A DNA stretch of 64,000 nucleotides, taken from Aquitalea denitrificans. GTDB lineage: Bacteria; Pseudomonadota; Gammaproteobacteria; Burkholderiales; Chromobacteriaceae. Under the pieces are notes generated by a model. It was not told the origin of the DNA, made no database searches, and worked only from the letters and a program-made list of their open reading frames with translations. The position numbers and the translations under genes were made by a program. This document shows, piece by piece, positions 17,488 through 26,392 of this stretch. The stretch covers positions 4,154,001 to 4,218,000 of the forward strand of contig NZ_CP047241.1 in NCBI RefSeq assembly GCF_009856625.1, written 5' to 3'. Numbering within the stretch: position 1 is the first letter of the stretch; each line of letters opens with the position of its first letter.

Positions 17488-17615
17488 AATGCGCTTTCTT
17501 TGCAACAAAAATGCCAATTGTATTTATTACAAAATTACAACTGAACAAATGGATAATTTAAGAAAAAAACAGCATGCCTGAGAGTGTCTGGCCGCAGTCT
17601 TGCAGAGGGGTTCAC
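17488..17615. promoter_or_regulatory. AT-rich divergent promoter region, bioB / comF
   Basis: This 128-nt gap between the divergent bioB and comF starts is far more AT-rich than its surroundings. It contains an inverted repeat TTGTA-N5-TACAA (17518-17532). On the minus strand TTCAGT and TACAAT are 17 nt apart and could be the -35 and -10 of bioB. The palindrome overlaps that -10, so it may be an operator, but it does not match the gammaproteobacterial BirA box in spacing. Confidence 0.35.
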
Positions 17616-18326
17616 ATGCTGTCAAATATCAAAAGAAAATTTATTGACAATTGCTCAATATTTAATCAGAACTGTTTGTTGTGTAATTACCCAAACTGTC
17701 CCATCGGGCTGTGCAGCGGCTGCAAAGCCAGCTTGCCGTCCTTACCACCCATCCATTGCCCCATTTGCGCAGAACCAGCACTGACGCGGGATATCTGCGG
17801 CTTTTGCCTGCGCCGGCCCCCCGCTTTCGACGCCATACACACTCCATACCTGTTTGGCTACCCCCTGAATGCAATTATTTATGCAGTGAAGTACGGAAAA
17901 CGGCTGGAAATGACCGGAACACTAGCCTGGTTAATGGCAGAATTTGCTGGAAAAACCCCGGTCTATAGCGACCTGGTCATCCCCGTTCCCTTGTCAAAAG
18001 AAAGACTTGCAGAACGCGGCTTTAATCAGAGCATTCCACTGGCCCAAGCAATCGCTGCTACAATGCAAAGCCGTTTTTCCGCTACACTGTGTTGGCGAAA
18101 ACGCAACACTGTGCCGCAAGCCTCTCTCGGACGTGCCGAAAGAAGCCGAAACGTCCGCAATGCATTTGGCGTAAAACAACGTATTGACGGGCTTTCCGTC
18201 ACCATTGTGGATGATGTGGCAACCAGTGGAGCGACCCTCTCCGCCCTAGCTGAAAAGCTCAAAAAACAGGGGGCAAAACGGGTCGATGCGTGGGTGCTCT
18301 GCAGGGCATCTTTCCCAAAAACTTGA
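17616..18326 (+). CDS. comF: ComF-family phosphoribosyltransferase-like protein
   Basis: 236-residue ComF/GntX family protein: an N-terminal zinc-finger-like part with CxxC pairs (CLLC, CSGC, CPIC, CGFC) and a C-terminal phosphoribosyltransferase domain with the PRPP motif VTIVDDVATSGAT. ComF proteins are linked to DNA uptake and reuse, with ComFC acting near the inner membrane in natural competence. The start at 17616 is chosen over 17574 because AGAGGGG lies 5 nt before it. The first 150 codons are noticeably richer in A/T than neighbouring genes. Confidence 0.88.
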   Translation: MLSNIKRKFIDNCSIFNQNCLLCNYPNCPIGLCSGCKASLPSLPPIHCPICAEPALTRDICGFCLRRPPAFDAIHTPYLFGYPLNAIIYAVKYGKRLEMTGTLAWLMAEFAGKTPVYSDLVIPVPLSKERLAERGFNQSIPLAQAIAATMQSRFSATLCWRKRNTVPQASLGRAERSRNVRNAFGVKQRIDGLSVTIVDDVATSGATLSALAEKLKKQGAKRVDAWVLCRASFPKT

Positions 18327-18366
18327 CCAAGATTTTGATTCTTTGGAACAATCCAGCCAGCCAACG

Positions 18367-18831
18367 ATGTTCACCGTTGTTCTTTTTCAGCCGGAAATCC
18401 CGCCCAATACGGGCAATGTGATTCGTTTATGTGCCAACACCGGCTGTGAACTGCATCTGGTCAAACCCATGGGTTTTCCCATGGAGGATGCCAAGTTGCG
18501 ACGTGCGGGCCTCGACTACCACGAATATGCCCGTGTCGTTGTCCATGAAAACTGGGCTGCCTGCCAGCAGGCCCTGCAAGGACGGCGGATTTTCGCTGCA
18601 ACAACCAAGGGCGCTACGCGCCACGACCAGATCAATTTCCAATCTGGGGACGTATTGCTGTTCGGTCCCGAATCCCGCGGCTTGCCGCCAGAAGTGCTGG
18701 AGGATTTTCCTTCCACACAGAGGATTCGTTTGCCCATGCGTCCCGAATCGAGAAGCCTGAACCTTTCCAACGCCGTCGCGATCACGGTGTTCGAAGCGTG
18801 GCGGCAGCTGGATTTTGCAGGAGGAAGCTGA
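18367..18831 (+). CDS. trmL: tRNA (cytidine(34)-2'-O)-methyltransferase TrmL
   Basis: SPOUT-class methyltransferase that 2'-O-methylates the wobble base of tRNA-Leu isoacceptors, using SAM bound in a trefoil knot. The 154-residue sequence matches E. coli TrmL (157 aa) in length and motifs: FQPEIPPNTGNVIR at residues 8-21, LFGPESRGLP and the C-terminal knot RSLNLSNAVAI. The ATG at 18367 lies 40 nt after comF; a longer frame starting at 18286 overlaps comF and lacks family similarity. Confidence 0.95.
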   Translation: MFTVVLFQPEIPPNTGNVIRLCANTGCELHLVKPMGFPMEDAKLRRAGLDYHEYARVVVHENWAACQQALQGRRIFAATTKGATRHDQINFQSGDVLLFGPESRGLPPEVLEDFPSTQRIRLPMRPESRSLNLSNAVAITVFEAWRQLDFAGGS

Positions 18832-19026
18832 CAGTTCACAGGCCGGCCAACACTAACGGGCCAGCAAGAAATGTTGATGCCTGAAGTGAAGCGGACCGCA
18901 TGCCGGGCCTGAGCCAGTCATGGCACAGGCAGCAAGCAGTCCATGTACACGAAGGCAGGAGGTAGCGCCCGCAAGGGCAGTACCCGCTGACGTTTGTTGA
19001 TGTGCCCAACAGCATAAGGGAGGTCT

Positions 19027-19890
19027 ATGCAACCAGTACTCCGATGGCTGTGGCTTGTTTTTGTCAGTCTCGTACTCGTGGCCTGCTCCACCGTGAAGAC
19101 GGCGAGCGCCACCAGCCAGTCGGCCAAGCCGACCAATAAGCCCACCGTAGCCAACAACAAGGGCGGTGCCTATTTTCAGAAAGACGGCCCTGCCGACCAT
19201 ATCCCGGTCAACCTGAATCTGGTACCGGATGCAGTACCCCAGACAGAACCGCTGATCAAGTCAGCCAACCTGCCGTACTCGGCAATGGGCATGAATTTCC
19301 GCCCGGACACCAGCGATAAGCCGTTCAAGGCCACTGGCGTGGCCTCCTGGTATGGCAAACAGTTTCAAGGCCGGAAAACCACTTCTGGTGAACGTTACGA
19401 CATGTTCGCCATGACAGCGGCCCATCCGACCCTGCCGATTCCCAGCTATGTACGGGTGACCAATGCGTCCAATGGCAAGTCGGTCATCGTTCGCATCAAT
19501 GACCGTGGTCCTTTCCACAGGAATCGTGCAATGGACCTGTCCTATGCTGCAGCCTACAAGCTTGGCTTCGTCAAGCAAGGCAGCGCCCGCGTCAGCATCG
19601 AACGCGTTTGGCCGGTAGCCGGTGGTGAAGCTATTGCCAGCAATAGCCCGGAAGTCCGTCAGGAAGACAATCCACGCTATCTGCAGTTGGGCTCCTTCAA
19701 CAAGCTGGCCAATGCCGAAGCACTGTTGAAGAAAATGCTGGACGAGATGGACGACCATTACGATGCCAAGCTGGGCATCGTGAACCAGCAGGGCAACTAC
19801 AAGGTCCGCCTGGGGCCCTTTCCGACCGATGCTGCCGTACGCAGCGCGGCGGAAAGCCTGAAAGTGGGAAATGTAGTGATGAAGGACTGA
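19027..19890 (+). CDS. rlpA: RlpA, septal-ring lytic transglycosylase lipoprotein
   Basis: 287-residue lipoprotein with lipobox LVAC at about residue 20. A double-psi beta-barrel domain (about 98-190; GVASWYGKQFQGRKTTSGE, then INDRGPF with the catalytic Asp/Arg region) cleaves denuded glycan strands at the septum. A C-terminal SPOR domain (about 215-287; YLQLGSF through the VRLGPF region) binds denuded peptidoglycan. GGGAGG 7 nt before the ATG is a strong ribosome binding site. It often follows rodA in other proteobacteria but here lies 16 kb away. Confidence 0.93.
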   Translation: MQPVLRWLWLVFVSLVLVACSTVKTASATSQSAKPTNKPTVANNKGGAYFQKDGPADHIPVNLNLVPDAVPQTEPLIKSANLPYSAMGMNFRPDTSDKPFKATGVASWYGKQFQGRKTTSGERYDMFAMTAAHPTLPIPSYVRVTNASNGKSVIVRINDRGPFHRNRAMDLSYAAAYKLGFVKQGSARVSIERVWPVAGGEAIASNSPEVRQEDNPRYLQLGSFNKLANAEALLKKMLDEMDDHYDAKLGIVNQQGNYKVRLGPFPTDAAVRSAAESLKVGNVVMKD

Positions 19891-19931
19891 TGTACCCTCC
19901 CCGCCATCCCTGCGGGATGGGGCAGGATCGC

Positions 19932-19961
19932 AAGCGAGAGCGCCATGCTCTCGCTTTTTTT
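19932..19961 (+). terminator. Rho-independent terminator after rlpA
   Basis: A 10-bp stem (aagcgagagc / gctctcgctt) with loop GCCAT, ending in seven Ts. Confidence 0.93.
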
Positions 19962-19990
19962 ATTTCTGGCTGACGCGTGTAGCAGGCAAT

Positions 19991-20017
19991 AAAAAACCCG
20001 GCGCACAAAGCGCCGGG
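19991..20017 (-). terminator. Rho-independent terminator for engB
   Basis: An 8-bp stem cccggcgc / gcgccggg with a 5-nt loop, preceded on the plus strand by six As, which form a U-tract on the minus-strand transcript. It lies 103 nt beyond the engB stop. Confidence 0.85.
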
Positions 20018-20119
20018 GTAAAGGCCTTAATTGTCAGCGTAAGGCTCCCGCTCAGGGAGGCAAGCGGGAGGTGCCGGAGCACCTGCACGGTTAGTAGGGT
20101 CCGCGCCGGCAAAGTTCCA

Positions 20120-20743
20120 TCATTCGCTGTCCGGCAGCGAATCCTGTTCTTTCAGTACAGCATCAAACCAGCCTTCGACTACCTGTTCCACTTGTTCGCC
20201 CCCAGTTTTCTTGAGGCTGGAAAACAACTGCACCGATACCGCAGGGTAATCTGCCAGCTCACGCCTGACCATGGTCAAGGTCTGCTGCTGGTCGCTACGC
20301 GATAATTTGTCGGATTTGGATAGCAGGATGTGCACCGGACGACCCGTATCGCGGAAGAAGTTGAGCATCTGCCGGTCCAGCTCCAGCAGCGGGCGGCGCG
20401 AATCCATGATCAGGATCAGCCCGACCAGGCTGTCGCGGGTTTGCAGGTAGCGCCCCAGCAATTGTACCCAGTGCGCCCGCACGGCTTCCGGAACCTCGGC
20501 ATAGCCGTAACCGGGCAAGTCCACCATGAAGCGTTCGTGGCCCAGGTCGAAAAAGTTAATATGCTGGGTACGACCCGGAGTCTTGGAGACATACGCCAGC
20601 CGGGTCCGGTTGGCCAGGGTATTGATGGCGCTGGACTTGCCGGCATTGGACCGTCCCACGAAGGCAACCTCGGCCCGGGTGGGCGGCAGGTCCTTCAAAT
20701 GGTTGACGGTGGTATAAAAAGTGGCGTTTTTAAAAATCGACAT
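20120..20743 (-). CDS. engB: Ribosome-biogenesis GTPase EngB (YihA/YsxC)
   Basis: Small essential GTPase involved in 50S ribosomal subunit assembly. The 207-residue sequence has all G motifs: G1 GRSNAGKSS near residue 30, the G2 Thr region (KTPGRTQHINFF), G3 DLPGYGYA and G4 LSKSDK (in place of TKxD). Length and order match the TrmE-Era-EngA-YihA subfamily. It is divergent from the cytochrome c4 gene, with 90 nt between. Confidence 0.95.
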   Translation of the reverse strand: MSIFKNATFYTTVNHLKDLPPTRAEVAFVGRSNAGKSSAINTLANRTRLAYVSKTPGRTQHINFFDLGHERFMVDLPGYGYAEVPEAVRAHWVQLLGRYLQTRDSLVGLILIMDSRRPLLELDRQMLNFFRDTGRPVHILLSKSDKLSRSDQQQTLTMVRRELADYPAVSVQLFSSLKKTGGEQVEQVVEGWFDAVLKEQDSLPDSE

Positions 20744-20763
20744 AGTAGTAAGGTTGATTTCAG

Positions 20764-20775
20764 TTGGTATAGAAT
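20764..20775 (+). promoter_or_regulatory. Extended -10 promoter candidate for cytochrome c4
   Basis: TGGTATAGAAT at 20765-20775 fits an extended -10 element (TGn-TATAGA), about 60 nt upstream of the cytochrome c4 ATG. No good -35 is visible, as is common for extended -10 promoters. Confidence 0.4.
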
Positions 20776-20833
20776 AACAGGTTTGAAATTGCCACTTTTA
20801 CAGATATTTAAGAATTCCTCACAAGGAGCGATC

Positions 20834-21445
20834 ATGAAACGGATGATGCTGTTGGCTGTAGCTGCGGCAACCCTGGCTGGAAGTGCATGGGCAGAAGGCA
20901 TTGCCAAGGGAGACCCGGTAAAGGGCAAGCAGATCGTTGACACGGTATGTGCCGCCTGTCACGGTGCTGATGGCAACAGCGTAGCGTCGGCAAACCCGAC
21001 CTTGGCCGGCCAGCATGAGGTATATATCTACAACCAGCTGCAAGCCTTCAAGAAGGGTGATCGCAAGAATCCGATCATGCTGGGCATGGCCTCGGCACTG
21101 TCTGACGATGACATGCGTAATGTAGCCTCCTACCTCAGCCAGCAAAAGCCCAAGGCGCGTGAAGCAGCCAACAAGGAGCTGATGCCGCTGGGTGCCAAGA
21201 TCTACCGTGTCGGCAATCCGGTTACCCACGTCCCGGCCTGTATGGCTTGCCATGGCCCTGCCGGCAAGGGCATCCCGGACCAGTTCCCGCGTGTTGGCAG
21301 CCAGCACGCTGCCTATATCACCAAGCAGCTCGGTGATTTCAAGGCTGCTACCGATCGCAAGAACGTGACCATGACTGATGTGGCTTCCCGCATGACTGAT
21401 GCCGAAATGAAGGCCGTGGCCGAATACATTTCGGGTCTGCGCTAA
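20834..21445 (+). CDS. Di-heme cytochrome c4
   Basis: 203-residue periplasmic cytochrome c of the c4 class, carrying electrons from the bc1 complex toward terminal oxidases. The signal peptide ends AWA-E at residues 20/21. Two c-type heme sites are visible, CAACH at 39-43 and CMACH at 136-140, in two homologous halves, each with a late Met ligand (MLGMASAL; MTDVASRM). AAGGAG lies 5 nt before the ATG. The next genes mature c-type cytochromes, and a terminator separates them at 21477. Confidence 0.93.
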   Translation: MKRMMLLAVAAATLAGSAWAEGIAKGDPVKGKQIVDTVCAACHGADGNSVASANPTLAGQHEVYIYNQLQAFKKGDRKNPIMLGMASALSDDDMRNVASYLSQQKPKAREAANKELMPLGAKIYRVGNPVTHVPACMACHGPAGKGIPDQFPRVGSQHAAYITKQLGDFKAATDRKNVTMTDVASRMTDAEMKAVAEYISGLR

Positions 21446-21476
21446 TCGCAACTTTTGCGGATAGCCTTGTTCAAAA

Positions 21477-21503
21477 GGGAAGCCATAACAGGCTTCCCTT
21501 TTT
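21477..21503 (+). terminator. Rho-independent terminator between cytochrome c4 and ccsB/resB
   Basis: A perfect 8-bp stem gggaagcc / ggcttccc with loop ATAACA and five Ts (21499-21503). It ends just 15 nt before the ATG of the next gene, leaving no room for a promoter between them. Confidence 0.9.
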
Positions 21504-21518
21504 GTGTTCGGCACCAAG

Positions 21519-23543
21519 ATGACTAAAAACTCCCGCCACACCGCTGTTTACAAGCTGTACGAGCTGTTCAGTTCCATGCGCTTTGCCATTGGTCTGCTGA
21601 CCATTCTGGCCATTGCCTCGATCATCGGCACCGTACTCAAGCAAAATGAGCCCTACCCCAACTACGCCTTCGAGTTCGGCCAGTACTGGTTTGCCGTGTT
21701 CGAACAGCTGGGCCTGTACGATGTCTACCACTCCGGCTGGTTCCTGACCATTCTGGCCTTCCTGGTGCTGTCCACCACACTGTGCATCGTGCGCAATGGC
21801 CCGGGCTTCATCAAGGACATGAAGGCCTATCGCGAAAAGGCGTCGGACAACTCGCTGGCAGCGATGAAGCACAGTGTTGAAATCGACGCCGCCGGCAGCG
21901 ACCCCGCCATCCTGCGCGCCTACCTGCGCGCCCAGGGCTGGCGCTGGCGCGAACACCTGCGCGCAGACGGCAGCCTGGTGCTGGCCGCCAAGAAGGGTGC
22001 CGCCAGCAAGCTGGGCTACTTCTTCGCCCACATCGCGCTGGTGGTGATTTGTATCGGCGGCCTGATGGATGGCAACCTGCCGCTGAAGCTGGCAGAAATG
22101 GTGGGCAGCGTGGTGCCGGAAACCCGCGACATCCCGCAAAGCCAGATCCCGCCCCAAAGCCGCCTTTCTACTTCCAACCTGTCTTTCCGCGGCAATGTCA
22201 CCATCGCCGAGGGCAAGAGCGGTGACGTGATCTTCCTGAACTCCGGCAATGGCTATCTGGTGCAGGACCTGCCCTTTACCGTGACCCTGAAGAAGTTCTA
22301 TGTCGACTACTACAGCAATGGCATGCCCAAGCTGTTTGCCAGTGACATTGCCGTCACCGACAAGGCCACAGGCAAGGTGACCGAAGCCCAGGTGAAGGTG
22401 AACCATCCGCTGATCGTGGACGGTGTGGCCATCTACCAGGCCAGCTTTGGCGATGGCGGTTCTCCGCTGAGCTTCAAGGCATGGAACCTGGATGCCCCGC
22501 AAATGACACCGGTAACCATCAAGGGCATTTCCATGGCCGGCCAGCCTCTGCGTGCCAATGGCAAGGACTACAGCCTGGAATTCGGCGAGCTGCGGGTGTT
22601 CAATATCGAGAACATGGGCGGCAAGAATACCGATGGCGGCGACAAGAGCCTGTCCCAGCGCATGCAGGATGCACGCGAGGTGAAACACGAGAAACAGCTG
22701 AAGAACATCGGCCCGTCCGTTACCTTCAAGCTGCGTGACAAACAGGGTCAGGCGGTGGAGTTCCACCATTACATGGCACCGATTCAGCAAGATGGTGCCA
22801 GCTACCTGGTAGCCGGTGTGCGCAACAAGGTATCGGACCCCTTCCAGTACCTGCGCCTGCCACTGGACGACAGCATGTCGCTGGACAGTTTCATGCGACT
22901 GCGCACAGCATTCATGAATCCGGCGCTCTATGATGAAATCGCCAAGCGCACTACTGCCAAGGCCATGCAGGGCTCGGCCATCAGTCCGGCCATGCAGCAG
23001 CAGTTTGCCAATAGCGTGAAATGGATTCTGGGCCGCTTTGCCCAGGGTGGCTTTGTGGCCCTGGAGCAGTTTCTGGATGAAAAAGTACCGCAGGACAAGC
23101 GTCAGGCCGTGGCCCAGACCTATGTGAAGATCCTGCAAGGTGCGGTGGTGGACGTGATGGACGTGGCTGATGCCAAGGCCGGAATCAAGCCGGTAGCCAT
23201 GGATGGCAAGCGTTACCGCTTCCTGCTGGACAGCCTGGTGGGTATCAGCGCGCTGCATGATTACAACGCACCGGTGTTCCTGCAACTGCAGGGCTTTGAT
23301 CAGGTGCAGGCTTCCGGCTTGCAACTAACCCGCTCACCGGGCAAAAACCTGGTGTATCTTGGCTCGCTGATGCTGGTAATCGGCATCGTGCTGATGTTCT
23401 ATGTCCGGGAAATCCGCCTGTGGATACGCTGCGCACCCGGCAGCGTCAGGGTGGCAATGAGTTCCAACCGGCACAAGCGTGACCTGGATGCGGACTTCCG
23501 TCGCCACAGCGAGGCAATTCAACAGTTGGTACGAGGTAAGTGA
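21519..23543 (+). CDS. ResB-family cytochrome c biogenesis protein (System II, CcsB/Ccs1)
   Basis: 674-residue membrane protein of the ResB family, which with CcsA forms the System II heme-delivery and ligation complex for periplasmic c-type cytochromes. Membrane segments lie near residues 20-40 and 70-95, at about 165-185, and close to the C-terminus (about 615-635); a large periplasmic domain lies between the last two. The start was placed at ATG 21519; a GTG at 21504 lies at the end of the terminator T-run. No clear Shine-Dalgarno is visible. It overlaps ccsA by one base (TGATG). Confidence 0.92.
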   Translation: MTKNSRHTAVYKLYELFSSMRFAIGLLTILAIASIIGTVLKQNEPYPNYAFEFGQYWFAVFEQLGLYDVYHSGWFLTILAFLVLSTTLCIVRNGPGFIKDMKAYREKASDNSLAAMKHSVEIDAAGSDPAILRAYLRAQGWRWREHLRADGSLVLAAKKGAASKLGYFFAHIALVVICIGGLMDGNLPLKLAEMVGSVVPETRDIPQSQIPPQSRLSTSNLSFRGNVTIAEGKSGDVIFLNSGNGYLVQDLPFTVTLKKFYVDYYSNGMPKLFASDIAVTDKATGKVTEAQVKVNHPLIVDGVAIYQASFGDGGSPLSFKAWNLDAPQMTPVTIKGISMAGQPLRANGKDYSLEFGELRVFNIENMGGKNTDGGDKSLSQRMQDAREVKHEKQLKNIGPSVTFKLRDKQGQAVEFHHYMAPIQQDGASYLVAGVRNKVSDPFQYLRLPLDDSMSLDSFMRLRTAFMNPALYDEIAKRTTAKAMQGSAISPAMQQQFANSVKWILGRFAQGGFVALEQFLDEKVPQDKRQAVAQTYVKILQGAVVDVMDVADAKAGIKPVAMDGKRYRFLLDSLVGISALHDYNAPVFLQLQGFDQVQASGLQLTRSPGKNLVYLGSLMLVIGIVLMFYVREIRLWIRCAPGSVRVAMSSNRHKRDLDADFRRHSEAIQQLVRGK

Positions 23544-24685
23544 TGGAACTGGCTCAATCCTTTGTCGAACAACCGCTGTACAAGCGCCTGAAAACCGCAG
23601 ACTGGCTATACGCCGTGCTGATCCTGGTGGCGGCCGCTCAGGCCTGGCGGCTGTACAACCCCTTCATGGACGGCTATGAACAGGCCATTCTGGCTGGCTC
23701 CGCCATCGGCCTGGTGGCACTTGGCTGGTTCTGGAAAGCCTGGCGCTGGTTCTTCCCGCTGTCCGCCGGTGTGGCCCTGATTGGCATCAGCCTGTACCAC
23801 GGCCAGCTTGCGCGTGGCCAGACCGCGTTCTGGCTGAAGTTCCTGCTATCCAGCCAGTCCGCCATCATGTGGATGTGCACACTGTTCTTCCTGGCCACCC
23901 TGGTGTACTGGGCCGGGCTTGTCAGCCGCTCGGCCATGCTCGCGCGCATGGGCAGCGGTCTGACCTGGGCGGCAGCGATGATGGGAGCGGCGGGTCTGTT
24001 CGTGCGCTGGTACGAAAGCTATCTGATCGGCAGTGATGTCGGCCATATTCCTGTATCCAACCTGTACGAAGTCTTCATCCTGTTTTCGCTGATCACCGCC
24101 CTGATGTATCTGTACTACGAAGCCCGCTTTGCCACGCGTCAGGCCGGTGCTTTCGTGCTGCTGGTGATCTCTGCCGCAGTCGGCTTCATCCTGTGGTACA
24201 GCTTTGATCGCCAGGCGCATGAAATCCAGCCGCTGATTCCGGCCCTGCAATCGTGGTGGATGAAGATTCATGTTCCTGCAAACTTTGTCGGTTATGGTGC
24301 GTTTGCCATGTCGGCCATGCTGGGTGTGGCCGAGCTGCTGGTGCTCAAGGGCTGGCTGAAAGACCGCCTGCCCAGCGCGGAAGTGCTGGACGAAATGATG
24401 TACAAGGCCATTTCCATCGGCTTTCTGTTCTTTACCATTGCCACCATTCTGGGGGCGATGTGGGCGGCAGATGCCTGGGGTGGCTACTGGAGCTGGGACC
24501 CGAAGGAAACCTGGGCGCTGATCGTGTGGCTGAACTACGCCGCCTGGTTGCATATCCGTCTGGTGAAGGGCTGGCGCGGCGAACCGCTGGCCTGGTGGGC
24601 GGTGATCGGCCTGCTGGTCACCACCTTCGCCTTCCTCGGCGTGAACATGTATCTGACCGGCCTGCATTCCTACGGCGGCCTGTAA
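23543..24685 (+). CDS. CcsA/ResC-family cytochrome c synthase subunit (System II)
   Basis: 380-residue polytopic membrane protein, about eight segments, with the tryptophan-rich heme-handling WWD motif (WGGYWSWDPKETWALIVW) in the C-terminal third and flanking histidines that ligate heme. It partners ResB to move heme to the periplasm and attach it to CxxCH motifs. The product would mature cytochrome c4 immediately upstream and the mono-heme cytochrome at 59.2-59.6 kb. A single-base stop/start overlap with the resB gene indicates coupling. The ATG at 23543 is preferred over the GTG at 23540. Confidence 0.94.
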   Translation: MELAQSFVEQPLYKRLKTADWLYAVLILVAAAQAWRLYNPFMDGYEQAILAGSAIGLVALGWFWKAWRWFFPLSAGVALIGISLYHGQLARGQTAFWLKFLLSSQSAIMWMCTLFFLATLVYWAGLVSRSAMLARMGSGLTWAAAMMGAAGLFVRWYESYLIGSDVGHIPVSNLYEVFILFSLITALMYLYYEARFATRQAGAFVLLVISAAVGFILWYSFDRQAHEIQPLIPALQSWWMKIHVPANFVGYGAFAMSAMLGVAELLVLKGWLKDRLPSAEVLDEMMYKAISIGFLFFTIATILGAMWAADAWGGYWSWDPKETWALIVWLNYAAWLHIRLVKGWRGEPLAWWAVIGLLVTTFAFLGVNMYLTGLHSYGGL

Positions 24686-24695
24686 TCCTCCCCCA

Positions 24696-24729
24696 GCCCC
24701 GGCCTGCAGCATCGCCGGGGCTTTGCTTT
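24696..24729 (+). terminator. Rho-independent terminator after ccsA
   Basis: An 8-bp GC-only stem gccccggc / gccggggc with a 10-nt loop, followed by the T-rich TTTGCTTT, 10 nt after the stop. Confidence 0.8.
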
Positions 24730-24805
24730 GCCTGCACCACGGACAAGATGGCCGTGGTTTGTTATTGTGTTGACTGTTTCTTTTCAAGGACCCCGTTTTT
24801 ACATC

Positions 24806-26392
24806 ATGGATTTATCCTGGCTGTCTGACCCTTATGCCCTGCTCGGCCTCCTCACCCTGATTGTGCTGGAGGTAGTACTCGGCGTCGACAACCTGATTTT
24901 TGTGGCCATCCTGGCCGAAAAACTTCCGCCACATCAGCGCGACCGCGCCCGGGTGCTGGGCCTGTCGCTGGCGCTGATCATGCGCCTGTTCATGCTGGCC
25001 GGCATCAGTTGGCTGGTAAAACTCACCGAACCACTGTTTTCCGTACTGGGCCAGAGCTTTTCCGGCCGCGACCTCATCATGCTGGGCGGCGGCCTGTTCC
25101 TGCTGTTCAAGGCCACCATGGAGCTGCACGAGCGGCTGGAGGGGGTGGAACACAGCGAGGGTAATGGCCAGAAGGCCTACGCCGCCTTTGCCACGGTTGT
25201 CGTGCAGATCCTGGTACTGGATGCGGTGTTCTCCATCGATTCCGTCGTCACCGCCATCGGCATGTCCGAACACCTGGGCATCATGATGCTGGCAGTGGTG
25301 ATTGCCATGAGCATGATGATCATGGCCAGCAAACCGCTGACCCGCTTCGTCAATGCCCACCCCACCGTGGTGATGCTGTGCCTGGGCTTCTTGCTGATGA
25401 TCGGCTTCAGCCTGATTGCCGACGGCTTCGGCTTCCATATTCCCAAGGGCTATCTGTACGCCGCCATCGGTTTCTCGGTGCTGATCGAAGTGTTTAACCA
25501 GGTGGCCAATGTCAATCACCAGCGCTATCTGAACAGCCGCAACACCTTCCGCTCCCGTACCGCCGACACCGTGCTGCGCCTGCTGGGCAATGCGCCGCTG
25601 CAACACGGCAGCCATAACGAGCAGGAACACGAGGAAGGCCCGCATGAGGATGCGGAAGAAGCTTTTGCCCACAACGAACGGGCGATGATCCACAGCGTGC
25701 TGACACTGGCAGAACGCCCGATCCGGGTGATTGCCACCCCGCGTTCCGACATCCACCGCCTGGACATCAGCCAGGACGCCGACAAGCAACGCAAGGTATT
25801 GCGTGACAGCCCCTACTCCCGCTTGCTGGTGGTGGGTGCCGGCCGTATCGACGAGCCGCTGGGCATCGTGGCACGCAAGGACCTGCTGGCCCAGTTGCTG
25901 GATGGCCAGACACTGGACGTGATGGCCGCGCTGCGCCAGCCGCTGGTGCTGCCGGAAGGCATGACGGTGCTCAAAGCCATGGAAGCCTTCCGCCAACAGG
26001 CCGCCGACATGGCCTTTGTGGTGAATGAATTCGGCAGCCTGGAAGGCATCGTCACCCAGAAAGACCTGATGGAAGCCATTGCCGGCGACTTCCCGGAAGA
26101 ACACGAGCGCCACGAGCAGCCGGCGCTGGTACAAGGCGAGGATGGCAGTCTGGATGTGGAAGGCAGCACCGAACTGGTGACGCTGGAGCAGTACATCGAA
26201 CTGGGCAATTACGAGGACGAGGATTTCCACACTGTAGCCGGCCTGCTGATGCACCGGCTGGAGCGCATCCCATGCCAGGGCGACAGCATCCGCGAAGCGG
26301 GCTGGGACATTGTGGTGACCGAGCAAAAAGGCAACCGTACCGAGCGGGTCAGCATCCGCCCGCTGCCCAAGCTGGATGATGAGCAAGGCTGA
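24806..26392 (+). CDS. TerC-CBS-CorC integral membrane protein (YoaE/YegH-like)
   Basis: 528-residue three-part protein. An N-terminal TerC-type membrane domain (about 1-230; seven segments with the acidic VLEVVLGVDNLIF and VLDAVFSIDSV signatures) is followed by a CBS-pair domain (about 300-420) and a C-terminal CorC/HlyC transporter-associated domain (about 435-525). E. coli YoaE and YegH share this architecture and length. TerC proteins are implicated in metal (Mn) export or metal supply to secreted proteins; the CBS pair suggests nucleotide sensing. The start at 24806 is chosen because the membrane domain begins there. The nearest AAGGA is 15 nt upstream, rather far. Confidence 0.9.
   Translation: MDLSWLSDPYALLGLLTLIVLEVVLGVDNLIFVAILAEKLPPHQRDRARVLGLSLALIMRLFMLAGISWLVKLTEPLFSVLGQSFSGRDLIMLGGGLFLLFKATMELHERLEGVEHSEGNGQKAYAAFATVVVQILVLDAVFSIDSVVTAIGMSEHLGIMMLAVVIAMSMMIMASKPLTRFVNAHPTVVMLCLGFLLMIGFSLIADGFGFHIPKGYLYAAIGFSVLIEVFNQVANVNHQRYLNSRNTFRSRTADTVLRLLGNAPLQHGSHNEQEHEEGPHEDAEEAFAHNERAMIHSVLTLAERPIRVIATPRSDIHRLDISQDADKQRKVLRDSPYSRLLVVGAGRIDEPLGIVARKDLLAQLLDGQTLDVMAALRQPLVLPEGMTVLKAMEAFRQQAADMAFVVNEFGSLEGIVTQKDLMEAIAGDFPEEHERHEQPALVQGEDGSLDVEGSTELVTLEQYIELGNYEDEDFHTVAGLLMHRLERIPCQGDSIREAGWDIVVTEQKGNRTERVSIRPLPKLDDEQG

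Noticed and set aside
21471..23324. 617-aa open frame on the minus strand
   Set aside because: It is antisense to the well-supported ResB-family gene; its translation is rich in His, Gln, Leu and Gly with no recognisable domain, typical of a shadow frame in GC-rich DNA.
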